A stretch of DNA of 10,509 bases from Bryobacterales bacterium (GCA_003142355.1 PLMF01000167.1:1-10509), one strand, 5' to 3'; positions 1 to 6,626 are shown, counted from the stretch's first letter. Notes: generated by a model from the sequence alone, not told the origin. Numbers and translations: made by a program.

Positions 1-11
1 CCCATAGATTC

Positions 12-72
12 TGCTACAGAGCCGCATTTACGTGTAAGGCCCGGGCGGTGCGGCCATGTGCTACAAAGCCGC
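12..72. repeat. Pair of 14-nt direct repeats ahead of the selenoprotein gene
   Basis: TGCTACAGAGCCGC (12-25) and TGCTACAAAGCCGC (59-72) differ at one base and lie 47 nt apart start to start. The second copy overlaps a short inverted repeat, GCGGC (50-54) with GCCGC (68-72). A second small direct repeat, TAACCTGG, occurs at 106-113 and 132-139, just before the ATG at 144. They could be regulator binding sites or remnants of the preceding unit. No coding region is visible in 1-143. Confidence 0.35.
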
Positions 73-143
73 GGCATGCTAAGGGATAGGCGCGTGTAGT
101 CGAAGTAACCTGGTGCATCCAGCCGGAGTGTTAACCTGGGGCG

Positions 144-692
144 ATGGCAAAAGTCTCCATCGCGGGCGAACTTGCACAGGAATTCGAACTGCCAGACTCG
201 ACACGAGTGCCGCAGCGGCTGTCGGAGTTGATCTCGCACAGCCGCCTGGTGCTGCTCTTCTATCGCGGTAATTGGTGACCTTTCTGCCTCCGCCAGTTGG
301 CGGACTACCGAGAGCACTACCTGGAAATCCGTTCGGCGGGCGCAAGCGTAGTGGCTGTCTCGGTGGATGTACCCGACGAATCGGAGTCCCTACGGGTTCA
401 CCTCTCTTTGCCTTTTCCGATTTTGTGCGATACTGAACGTCGCGTCGTTAGGGACTGGGGCATCTACAACTCCCGCGAGAAAGGCGGCATCGCCAAGCCT
501 GCCGTCTTCATTATTGACCCCAGCCAGGTGGTACGTTACGCTGCGGTGGACGCGGTTGTGAGGCGCGTGCCAGCGGCCGCGATTGTTTCCCTGCTACAAA
601 ATGCCGCTAAAGCGCAGCCGGTTCGACGCAGACTTTACGTCCCGCTGTTTTCCGATTGGATAAGCGCGATTCGGAATAGCATGCAGCGGTAA
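144..692 (+). CDS. Peroxiredoxin-like selenoprotein (AhpC/TSA family, UxxC motif), UGA read as selenocysteine
   Basis: Translation from ATG 144 with the in-frame TGA at 276-278 read through gives one 182-residue thioredoxin-fold protein. Residues 12-30 (EFELPDSTRVPQRLSELI) are the usual N-terminal strand and loop of the Prx-like family. Residues 38-48 read LFYRGNW-U-PFC, so the TGA is residue 45, where the family has the first Cys of CPFC. The partner Cys48 is present. Downstream the domain is intact: AVSVDVPDESESL (71-83), FPILCDTERRVVRDWGIYN (91-109), the cis-Pro segment GGIAKPAVFIID (114-125) and VVRYAAVDAVVRRVP. A basic tail (155-182) follows. Such proteins reduce peroxides or disulfides in the cytoplasm; the substrate is unknown. 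An in-frame TAA at 132-134 with no start codon in between fixes ATG 144 as the first start; the ribosome site is weak (GGGG close to the ATG). Codon use looks less GC-biased than in the neighbours, which hints at transfer. Alternative: a pseudogene with a TGC/TGT-to-TGA change. Confidence 0.82.
276..278 (+). other. In-frame UGA, probable selenocysteine codon (Sec45)
   Basis: TGA lies 44 codons after ATG 144, in frame. It follows TGG (Trp44) and precedes Pro-Phe-Cys, so it occupies the peroxidatic/redox cysteine position of the peroxiredoxin-like RGxWCPFC motif. The frame has no other stop until the TAA at 690-692. Recoding needs SelA, SelB, SelC (tRNA-Sec) and SelD, none of which is in this window. 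Confidence 0.8.
282..314 (+). promoter_or_regulatory. Candidate bacterial SECIS element inside the selenoprotein gene
   Basis: Immediately after the TGA, 289-294 (UCCGCC) pairs with 299-304 (GGCGGA) as a six-base-pair stem closing the tetraloop A295-G296-U297-U298. A weaker lower stem can form between 282-285 (UUCU) and 311-314 (AGAG), leaving an internal loop. Sixteen nucleotides separate the UGA from the apical loop, and the loop has a G in its first two positions followed by U, as bacterial SECIS elements recognised by SelB generally do. I folded this by eye; the lower stem is uncertain. Confidence 0.6.
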
Positions 693-900
693 GCGGAGCG
701 ACATTCCCCTGTAGGAGTCTTGGCGATCGATAATGGCGAAGGCCTTATCCAAAACTGAATCCACCCTTGTCGCGAAGTATTTACCGATTCCTGGCGCCAA
801 CAGCCCTTACCACCATCGAGCGGGCCCAGGGTCCAGAAACGGCATTTTGGAGGTGTCGGGATGCCACCCCGTAAGTGACCGAATGGGGGTCTGAGCCGGT

Positions 901-3198
901 CTACCCCGATTTCCCCAGCCTGCCGAGCAGCCCCGCGATGGCGTTCGTCAGGCGCCCCTCGGTGATGGATTCGGGCAATGGGATCGACAGCATCGGCCGG
1001 TTCGTGCCGGGGTCCCGCGAGATGAGACCCGATAAAACCTGCTCCAGCGGACGGTCCGAGGTCATCGACTCGAGGAATCTGATTCCGGCTTCGAGCAGGC
1101 CGGCCGCGGCCTTCCCAAGGGTGTCGGGTGGCGCCGCCTGCACGGGAACCACCTTCGGCGGCGCCTTCTCAATCGCAGGCTTTGGCTTCTCAGGCCGATC
1201 GGCGATGACCTCCTTCATGGCTTCGAAGCCGCTCTTGCGCCCGAGCGCGGCAAAACTGACCTCGGCCGTCGGCGAGTCGAACACTCCGGCGAACAGCGAC
1301 TTCTTCCGTTGCAGAGTCGCCCAGACCCTTTCTTCAATGCTGCCGGTGGTCAGCAGGTGGATCACGTGAACCGAACGCGATTGTCCGAGGCGATGCACAC
1401 GGCCGATCCGCTGCTCCAGGCGCGCCGGGTTCCAGGGCGGCTCGAAGTTCACCACCGCCGAGGCGGCTTGCAGGTTCAGCCCCACGCCTCCCGCGTCGGT
1501 GGAGAGGAACACCTTGCACTCCGGATCGCGCCGGAACCTCTCGATGAGATCGCCGCGTTTGCGGGAAGGCACGCCGCCATGCAGCGAAACGCAGCCGATT
1601 CCCAGTTTGGCGAGCTCCTCGCCGGCCAGGTGCGTCATGCGCTCGTATTCGCTGAAGACCACCACCTTGCGGTTTTCTTCAAGCGCCAGTTCCCGAATGA
1701 TCTCGCGGAACTCCTCGAGCTTGGGCGAATGGTTGGTCTGCTTATCGAACAGGAAGGTCGAGTCGCACAGCATGCGCATGTTCTGGAGGCAGCAGGTAAT
1801 GCGGCGCAGGTCGATCTCGGAGAGCCAGCCTTGCCGCTCCCACTTGTGCATCAGGCGGCTCAGAATCTCGCTCTGCTCCCCATACGGCTCGGCCTGCTCC
1901 GGGGTCATGGGAACGCGGAAAATCTGGTCCGTGCGTTCGGGAAGTTCCGGGAGAACCTCTTTTCGCGTGCGCCGCAGCAAAACCGGCTCCAGTTGCGCGT
2001 GAATGCGATCCAGGCCGCGGTAGCCGAGGAGGTGTCCCTTTTCGTCCTCCATGCGGTGTTCCTGCAGGAACCGGAACGCGGGACCCAGGCGGCGCCCGTC
2101 GATGAACTCCACCACCGAGAAGAGTTCTTCCAGTTTGTTCTCGAGCGGGGTGCCCGTGAGTACGAATGCGTAGCGGCTCTTCAGTTGCTTGATGGTGCGC
2201 GCCGTGGCCGTAACCCAATTGCGGATGCGCTGGGCCTCGTCCAGAATGATCAGGTCCGGCTTCAGTTCGTGAATGTAGCTCACGTCTTTGAGGACCAGTT
2301 CATAGCTGGTGAGGTTGAAGAACGCGGGTGAAGCATACAATTGCCGCCGCCGGGGCAGCGGCCCATCGATGACCTGGGCGGACAGATCCGAGAACTTCTC
2401 GATTTCCGTCTTCCACTGGTACTTGACGGAAGCCGGGGCCACCACCAGCACTCTCTCGATCCCCCTGCGCCGCCGCAGGAGTTCGGCGGCCGCCAGCGCC
2501 TGAACGGTTTTTCCCAAGCCCATGTCGTCGGCCAGGACCACGCGCCCGCGGCAGGCCGCAAAGATGGCCCCCCGCGTCTGATATGGCAGGAGCTTGGTCT
2601 TGAGAACGCCATCCAGTGGATCCTGGCCGCCGCGCAGTTTGGCCAGGAGCTTGCGCTCATACTCCAGACCCTCGGCGATCTCGTTTTCCCGGTCGATGTA
2701 TTCGAGCACATCGCTGTAAATGACCGCCTGATCGTCGGCTTTCCGGAACTTGTCGAGGACGTCTCCGAAATGCCGGAAATACTTGCGCCGCAGGAGTCCA
2801 GTCGGGTCGAAATGCTCAACCGCCAGCGCGTTTACGGCAGCCGATGCTGAAACCGGCAGGCGCAGCCGGACCTCGATGGTTTCTCCATACTGTAGGGAGA
2901 TGGAAGCGCGCGTGCGGGCGTATGCTTTTCGCTCGAGCGCCGTACCGTGCTTCCGCCGCAACTGGAGCAGCAGCGCTTCGATGTGCTTGCAGGTCCCCAG
3001 GGTGTTGACGGCGAAGTCCGGGCAGGAACAATAGTTTTCGAAAAGGCCCGGGCCGCGCATGGCGACGCGGTAGGTTTTTCCGCTGGCGGACTGCACCTGG
3101 TAGTCGCCATAGAGGCCCCCGGCAGGCCGCGCCTGCACCCGGACCACGGCGCTTTGCGCCCGTTCCCTCCGTTCGGCAATTTGCTGCTCGACCAACAT
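901..3198 (-). CDS. SWIM zinc-finger SNF2-family helicase (DNA-dependent ATPase)
   Basis: A 765-residue protein on the minus strand. Near the N-terminus is a SWIM zinc finger (Cys57, Cys59, Cys70, His72: CSC..CKH). The SNF2 core follows: motif I DDMGLGKT (about 224-231), motif Ia VLVVAPAS, motif II DEAQ (320-323), motif III LTGTPLEN (347-354), motif IV KVVVFSEYERM, motif V STDAGGVGLNLQAA (566-579) and motif VI QRIGRVHRLGQ (596-606). After about residue 640 comes a Pro/Lys-rich linker (IEKAPPKVVPVQAAPP) and a roughly 70-residue helical tail that I do not recognise. The family uses ATP to translocate on duplex DNA or remodel nucleoprotein; bacterial members are tied to transcription recycling or repair, and the specific role here is unknown. 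The start is ATG 3198, because a perfect AAGGAGGT (3213-3206) lies 7 nt upstream; the in-frame GTG at 3207 is part of that ribosome site. Motif II is DEAQ rather than DEAH, which also occurs in bacterial members. It is transcribed away from the permease gene. Confidence 0.92.
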   Translation of the reverse strand: MLVEQQIAERRERAQSAVVRVQARPAGGLYGDYQVQSASGKTYRVAMRGPGLFENYCSCPDFAVNTLGTCKHIEALLLQLRRKHGTALERKAYARTRASISLQYGETIEVRLRLPVSASAAVNALAVEHFDPTGLLRRKYFRHFGDVLDKFRKADDQAVIYSDVLEYIDRENEIAEGLEYERKLLAKLRGGQDPLDGVLKTKLLPYQTRGAIFAACRGRVVLADDMGLGKTVQALAAAELLRRRRGIERVLVVAPASVKYQWKTEIEKFSDLSAQVIDGPLPRRRQLYASPAFFNLTSYELVLKDVSYIHELKPDLIILDEAQRIRNWVTATARTIKQLKSRYAFVLTGTPLENKLEELFSVVEFIDGRRLGPAFRFLQEHRMEDEKGHLLGYRGLDRIHAQLEPVLLRRTRKEVLPELPERTDQIFRVPMTPEQAEPYGEQSEILSRLMHKWERQGWLSEIDLRRITCCLQNMRMLCDSTFLFDKQTNHSPKLEEFREIIRELALEENRKVVVFSEYERMTHLAGEELAKLGIGCVSLHGGVPSRKRGDLIERFRRDPECKVFLSTDAGGVGLNLQAASAVVNFEPPWNPARLEQRIGRVHRLGQSRSVHVIHLLTTGSIEERVWATLQRKKSLFAGVFDSPTAEVSFAALGRKSGFEAMKEVIADRPEKPKPAIEKAPPKVVPVQAAPPDTLGKAAAGLLEAGIRFLESMTSDRPLEQVLSGLISRDPGTNRPMLSIPLPESITEGRLTNAIAGLLGRLGKSG

Positions 3199-3205
3199 GC
3201 CGGCC

Positions 3206-3213
3206 ACCTCCTT
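3206..3213 (-). promoter_or_regulatory. Strong ribosome binding site of the SNF2 helicase gene
   Basis: The minus strand reads AAGGAGGT, a full anti-16S match, 7 nt before ATG 3198. This decides the start over the in-frame GTG at 3207-3205, which overlaps the site. Confidence 0.85.
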
Positions 3214-3275
3214 CGTTAGCCTGGTAACGCGTAAGCATAGCAGCCAGCGGAGGGCGGATGGCGTAAGCTGGTTTC

Positions 3276-4478
3276 TTGGCGGCCATCCTCATCTTCCTCG
3301 CCACCTATGTGGTGCTGGCCATCGGCCGGTTGCCGGGGTTCCGCGTGGATCGAACGGGCGCGTGCATCATCGGCGCCAGCCTCATGATCGCCTTCGGCGT
3401 CCTCGATTTCCAGCAAGCCTTCGCCGCCATCGATTACGACACCATCATCCTGCTGTTCGGCATGATGATCGTGGTCGCCAACCTGCGGCTATCCGGTTTT
3501 TTCAGCGCGGTGGCGGAGTGGGTGGTGGAACATGCGCACCGGCCCCTGGTCCTGCTGGCCGCCATCGTTTGCGTGGCCGGATTCTTCTCCGCTTTCTTCG
3601 TGAACGACACCATGTGCCTGGTGCTCACGCCCCTGGTGCTGGAAATCACCCGCCAACTGCGCCGCAACGCGGTGCCTTACCTGCTGGGGGTGGCGATGGC
3701 GGCCAACATCGGGAGTGTGGCTACCATTACGGGCAATCCACAGAACATGATGATCGGCAGTTTTTCGGGAATCCACTACCGGACCTTCGCGGCGGCACTC
3801 GCGCCGGTCGCGGCGGTGGGGTTGGTGTTGACGGTAATTGTGATTGCCGCCATCTACCATCGGGAGTTCCGGCTCCAGGAGAAGGTCGCGCTGGCTCGAC
3901 GCCCGGTGCGCATCAACCGCGTGCTGATGTGGAAGTCGCTGACCGTGGCGGCTGCCATGATCGCATTCTTCTTCGCCGGTTGGCCGGTTCCGAAAGTGGC
4001 GCTCATGGCCGGCGCGCTGCTGCTGGTTACGCGGCGCGTGAAACCGGAGAAAATTTACCGCGAGATCGATTGGTCGTTGTTGGTTCTCTTCATTGGTCTC
4101 TTCATCGTGGTGGCAGGGGTGGAGAAGACCTCCCTGCCCGAAGACCTGTTCCGCGCCGCGCAACAGTTTCACCTGGAGCGAATCTGGGTGCTGAGCGCCT
4201 TTGCCGCCCTGCTTTCGAATGTCGTGAGCAACGTGCCGGCGGTGCTGGTTTTCAAGCCCTTCATGGCTCATCTGAGCAATCCCGTTCGGTCCTGGCTCGC
4301 GCTGGCCATGTCTACCACGCTGGCGGGCAATCTGACCATCCTCGGCTCCGTCGCGAATCTGATCGTAGTCCAGAGAGCGCGCCACGAAGCGCGGATCGGT
4401 TTTTGGGAGTACTTCAAGGTCGGCGCACCGTTGACGGTCGCGACCATCGCCGCCGGGGTCGTCTGGCTGGGCCGCTAA
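3276..4478 (+). CDS. ArsB/NhaD-type (SLC13-like) inner-membrane anion permease
   Basis: A 400-residue, very hydrophobic protein with about ten to eleven membrane spans by eye. It has the ion-transporter superfamily signatures as an inverted pseudo-repeat. In the first half: IDYDTIILLFGMMIVVANLRLSG (52-74), FFVNDTMCLVLTPLV (107-121) and ANIGSVATITGNPQNMMIG (143-161). In the second half: DWSLLVLFIGLFIVVAGVEKT (265-285), SNVVSNVPAVLVFKP (314-328) and GNLTILGSVANLIVV (351-365). Such proteins move arsenite, Na+/H+, dicarboxylates or other anions; the substrate cannot be read from the sequence, and no arsR or arsC lies nearby. The length is near the family norm of about 430. The start is TTG 3276: an in-frame TAA at 3264-3266 bars anything further upstream, and translation from the TTG already begins with the first membrane segment. 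A later start at GTG 3309 would cut into that segment. The gene diverges from the SNF2 gene across 77 bases. Confidence 0.88.
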   Translation: MAAILIFLATYVVLAIGRLPGFRVDRTGACIIGASLMIAFGVLDFQQAFAAIDYDTIILLFGMMIVVANLRLSGFFSAVAEWVVEHAHRPLVLLAAIVCVAGFFSAFFVNDTMCLVLTPLVLEITRQLRRNAVPYLLGVAMAANIGSVATITGNPQNMMIGSFSGIHYRTFAAALAPVAAVGLVLTVIVIAAIYHREFRLQEKVALARRPVRINRVLMWKSLTVAAAMIAFFFAGWPVPKVALMAGALLLVTRRVKPEKIYREIDWSLLVLFIGLFIVVAGVEKTSLPEDLFRAAQQFHLERIWVLSAFAALLSNVVSNVPAVLVFKPFMAHLSNPVRSWLALAMSTTLAGNLTILGSVANLIVVQRARHEARIGFWEYFKVGAPLTVATIAAGVVWLGR

Positions 4479-4515
4479 ACGAGGGGGCGGCAGGGGTGAT
4501 AGAGTGTGAGGACAT

Positions 4516-5475
4516 ATGAAGGCGCATCTTTCGCTGTTCGCAATCCTGCTGGCGGGCGCGTGTTTCGCACAACAGCCCGCCAACTATCCCATCGAGGCGG
4601 GCTTCATCGACGCTCGCGGAGCCTTGATTTATTACGAGTTGCTGGGCCGGGGGACGCCGCTCGTGATCTTGCACGGGGGTCCAGGAGCGTCACACGACTA
4701 TTTCCTCCCGTACCTGCTCCCCCTGGCCCGCCAGCACAGGCTGGTTTTTATCGACGAGCGCGGGTCTGGAAAATCCGAGAAGTTGGAGGACCCGAGCGGC
4801 TACACCGTGGAGAACATGGCCGACGACGTCGAGGCCGTCCGGCAGGGGCTGAAGCTGGGCAAGATCAGCCTTCTTGGGCATTCGTGCGGCGGCGTGCTGG
4901 CGCAGGCGTACGCGTTGAAGTACCAGCGGAACCTGACTCACCTGGTGCTGTGCAGCACGTTCCACAGCACCAGCAAGATGAACGAGGTTTTCCGGCGCAT
5001 GGTGGCGGAGATGAACCCCGAGTTGCGTAACCGGATCGAATCGCTCGAAAAGGCCGGGCTGTACGGCAGAGGCAAGGTCTACGAGCGGAACCGCTATTCC
5101 AACGACTACATGGCAGCGGCCTGGGGCGAGGCATATTTCCCCTATCTGTACCAGCGGCGCCCGGACCCGAATTACGATCCGGTTGCAAACGGCATCATGT
5201 CGTGGGACCTGTACCGGGAGATGTGGGGTTCCAGCGGGGAATTCCTCATCGATGGAAACATGAAGTCGGTCGAGTACGGCGACCGCTTGCATTCCATCAC
5301 CGTGCCCACGCTGATTACGGCAGGCGATCATGACGAATGCGCGCCATCCCTTTCGCGCGAGATGCACGAGAAGATCTCCGGCTCGAAACTGGTGATCCTG
5401 CCGCAGAGCGGCCACATGACGTTTGTGGACCAGCCGGGCCTGTTCTTGAAGGCGGTGGGCGAGTTCTTGCGGTGA
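4516..5475 (+). CDS. Secreted alpha/beta hydrolase, proline iminopeptidase-like (peptidase family S33)
   Basis: A 319-residue protein. Residues 1-18 form a signal peptide (LSLFAILLAGACFA, probable cleavage before QQ). The loose AGAC at 13-16 makes a lipoprotein possible but less likely. The mature part is an alpha/beta hydrolase: HGGPG (53-57) is the oxyanion-hole motif characteristic of proline iminopeptidases and related S33 enzymes, DERGSGKS (80-87) is the usual following loop, GHSCGG (121-126) holds the nucleophile Ser123, Asp273 in AGDHDEC is the likely acid and His300 in SGHMTF completes the triad. A cap domain spans roughly 150-245. It probably removes N-terminal residues, often proline, from peptides, or hydrolyses another small amide or ester, in the periplasm. 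It starts 37 bases after the permease stop with GAGGA just before ATG 4516, so it may share that transcript, though TAGAGT at 4499-4504 could be its own -10. Exact substrate unknown. Confidence 0.9.
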   Translation: MKAHLSLFAILLAGACFAQQPANYPIEAGFIDARGALIYYELLGRGTPLVILHGGPGASHDYFLPYLLPLARQHRLVFIDERGSGKSEKLEDPSGYTVENMADDVEAVRQGLKLGKISLLGHSCGGVLAQAYALKYQRNLTHLVLCSTFHSTSKMNEVFRRMVAEMNPELRNRIESLEKAGLYGRGKVYERNRYSNDYMAAAWGEAYFPYLYQRRPDPNYDPVANGIMSWDLYREMWGSSGEFLIDGNMKSVEYGDRLHSITVPTLITAGDHDECAPSLSREMHEKISGSKLVILPQSGHMTFVDQPGLFLKAVGEFLR

Positions 5476-5509
5476 GGCCTCCCCTCTGCGCTTGCTGCTA
5501 TCCTGGCTC

Positions 5510-5534
5510 GTTACCAAGGTGACGTGGAGGTAAC
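5510..5534. promoter_or_regulatory. Cluster of GGTRAC half-sites, possible operator
   Basis: Three related hexamers lie within 25 bases: GTTACC (5510-5515, inverted), GGTGAC (5518-5523) and GGTAAC (5529-5534). The first two form an imperfect palindrome around AA; the last two repeat with an 11-nt period, one helical turn. The outer pair could also form a six-base-pair stem, but no T-tract follows, so a terminator is less likely. It lies upstream of TAGAAT (5556-5561), a possible -10 for the propeller gene; no -35 is clear. Confidence 0.3.
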
Positions 5535-5597
5535 CTCTTCCCGCGCAATCGCGCTAGAATCAACGGACGATAGGATCTTCTTAACGAGGATTTAAAA

Positions 5598-6533
5598 ATG
5601 CTCAAGCGGTTAGCAATCATTTCGTTGCTGGGTGTTTCCCTGGCCGGTGCGCAGGAGACATGCCGTTTCCGCGATGGGGCTTCGCCCGCTGCCTCCGTGG
5701 CCTACGTGCTTTGCGAACCAAGCACCGTAATGGTCACAACCGACAGCGGCGCCACCTGGGCCGCGCGCGACACTGCCGCCAAGGGGCGCCTGCGCGCGAT
5801 CGCGTTTACCGACGTGAATCGCGGCTTTGCGGCCGGCGACGGCGGTTTGCTGCTGGCCACCGAGGACGGCGGCAAAACCTGGCAGGCGAGGCAGACCGGG
5901 ACCACCGAGAGCTTGACCGACATCGAGTTCGTCGGCCAGTCGGGCTGGATATCGGGCTACACCGGCGTGCTGCTTCATTCCGGCGATGGTGGGCGCACCT
6001 GGACCCGGCAGACCTCCGGCACATCGCAATCCATCGAGAACATGTTCTTCCTGGACGCGGAGCACGGTTGGGCAGTGGGCTGGGCCGGGACCATTCTCCG
6101 CACTTCGAATGGTGGCCGGACTTGGGAGCAGATCAAGACTTCCGCTGCGTCGTGGTCGCTGAGCTCGGTGTATTTCCGCGACGCCAAGAACGGCTGGGCC
6201 GTCGGGTTCGCCGGACAGATTCTGCGCAGCCGCGACGGAGGATCCACTTGGGATGCGCAAACCAGCCCCGTGAGAAGCTGGCTCACTTGCGTACTGTTCG
6301 ATGGTGCCAACCGCGGCTGGATCACCGTCGATAACGGCTTCCTGGTCAGCGAAGACGGTGGTGAGACTTGGCGTTCCGCGCCGGTCGACAACCGGGCCTT
6401 CCTCAGTAAGTTGGTCCGTGTCAAGGACTTGCTCTGGGCGCTCGGCCCGTTCCAAGCGCTGAAGCAGGCGGATGCCAAGGTGGCTTGGCAGAAGATCGAG
6501 AAACTCGTCCCCACCGCCCCGGGCCGTTCCTGA
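5598..6533 (+). CDS. Exported Ycf48-like beta-propeller with six Asp-box (BNR) repeats
   Basis: A 311-residue protein with a signal peptide (residues 1-18, cleavage SLAGA-QE). Six Asp-box repeats follow at a period of about 40 residues: DSGATW (49-54), EDGGKTW (89-95), GDGGRTW (129-135), SNGGRTW (170-176), RDGGSTW (212-218) and EDGGETW (252-258). Between them are HGWAVGWAGTILRT-like strands (NRGFAAG, QSGWISG, EHGWAVG, KNGWAVG, NRGWITV). This is the pattern of the Ycf48/HCF136 photosystem II assembly-factor fold, a seven-bladed sialidase-like propeller. In non-photosynthetic bacteria the fold is common but its role is not established; it may be a periplasmic scaffold or binding protein. GAGGA ends 8 bases before ATG 5598, a good ribosome site. 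The last 45 residues lack a clear Asp box and may form the closing blade. No enzymatic residues are apparent. Confidence 0.85.
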   Translation: MLKRLAIISLLGVSLAGAQETCRFRDGASPAASVAYVLCEPSTVMVTTDSGATWAARDTAAKGRLRAIAFTDVNRGFAAGDGGLLLATEDGGKTWQARQTGTTESLTDIEFVGQSGWISGYTGVLLHSGDGGRTWTRQTSGTSQSIENMFFLDAEHGWAVGWAGTILRTSNGGRTWEQIKTSAASWSLSSVYFRDAKNGWAVGFAGQILRSRDGGSTWDAQTSPVRSWLTCVLFDGANRGWITVDNGFLVSEDGGETWRSAPVDNRAFLSKLVRVKDLLWALGPFQALKQADAKVAWQKIEKLVPTAPGRS

Positions 6534-6564
6534 GCGCCGCTCCCGCCGGCGATTCGTGCGGCGC
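6534..6564 (+). other. Inverted repeat directly after the propeller stop codon
   Basis: GCGCCGC (6534-6540) and GCGGCGC (6558-6564) are perfect 7-base complements around a 17-nt loop, starting at the base after the TGA (6531-6533). No T-tract follows, so this may be an RNA-stabilising 3' stem or a helper of the T-tracted hairpin about 40 bases on. Confidence 0.35.
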
Positions 6565-6604
6565 CATCGAGTCCCCCCGCTTGCGGGAGGTGTTATACTC
6601 TTGG

Positions 6605-6626
6605 CGCGGCGTTACCCGCGTTTTTT
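6605..6626 (+). terminator. Intrinsic terminator or leader attenuator before the yacL-ispDF operon
   Basis: CGCGG (6605-6609) pairs with CCGCG (6616-6620) around the loop CGTTAC, followed at once by T6 (6621-6626). It lies about 70 nt after the propeller gene and 62 nt before the TTG of the yacL-like gene. A -10-like TATACT (6594-6599) sits just upstream of the hairpin, without a convincing -35. If that is the operon promoter, the hairpin is in the leader and would act as an attenuator; otherwise it simply terminates the upstream transcript. The stem is short but all G-C. Confidence 0.5.

Noticed and set aside
297..692. A separate 131-residue protein starting at TTG 297
   Set aside because: Translation upstream in the same frame continues the peroxiredoxin-like domain through a single TGA at the catalytic position. 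A start at 297 would lack the active site, so this is the 3' part of the selenoprotein gene.
733..894. 53-codon plus-strand frame starting MAKALSKTESTLVAKYLP
   Set aside because: No ribosome site at normal spacing, no recognisable domain, and it lies in the convergent gap between two genes. It could be a decayed remnant, but nothing supports translation.
1309..2331. 340-codon plus-strand frame opposite the helicase gene
   Set aside because: It is antisense to the well-conserved SNF2 motifs. Its His/Arg/Gln-rich composition is typical of a shadow frame in GC-rich DNA.
3197..4519. 440-codon plus-strand frame overlapping the permease gene
   Set aside because: It is the +1 shadow of the permease: Arg/Gly/Pro-rich with no hydrophobic segments, while the overlapping frame carries all ArsB/NhaD motifs.
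4690..5517. 275-codon minus-strand frame opposite the alpha/beta hydrolase
   Set aside because: The plus strand holds a full catalytic triad, HGGPG motif and signal peptide; the minus frame is its shadow.
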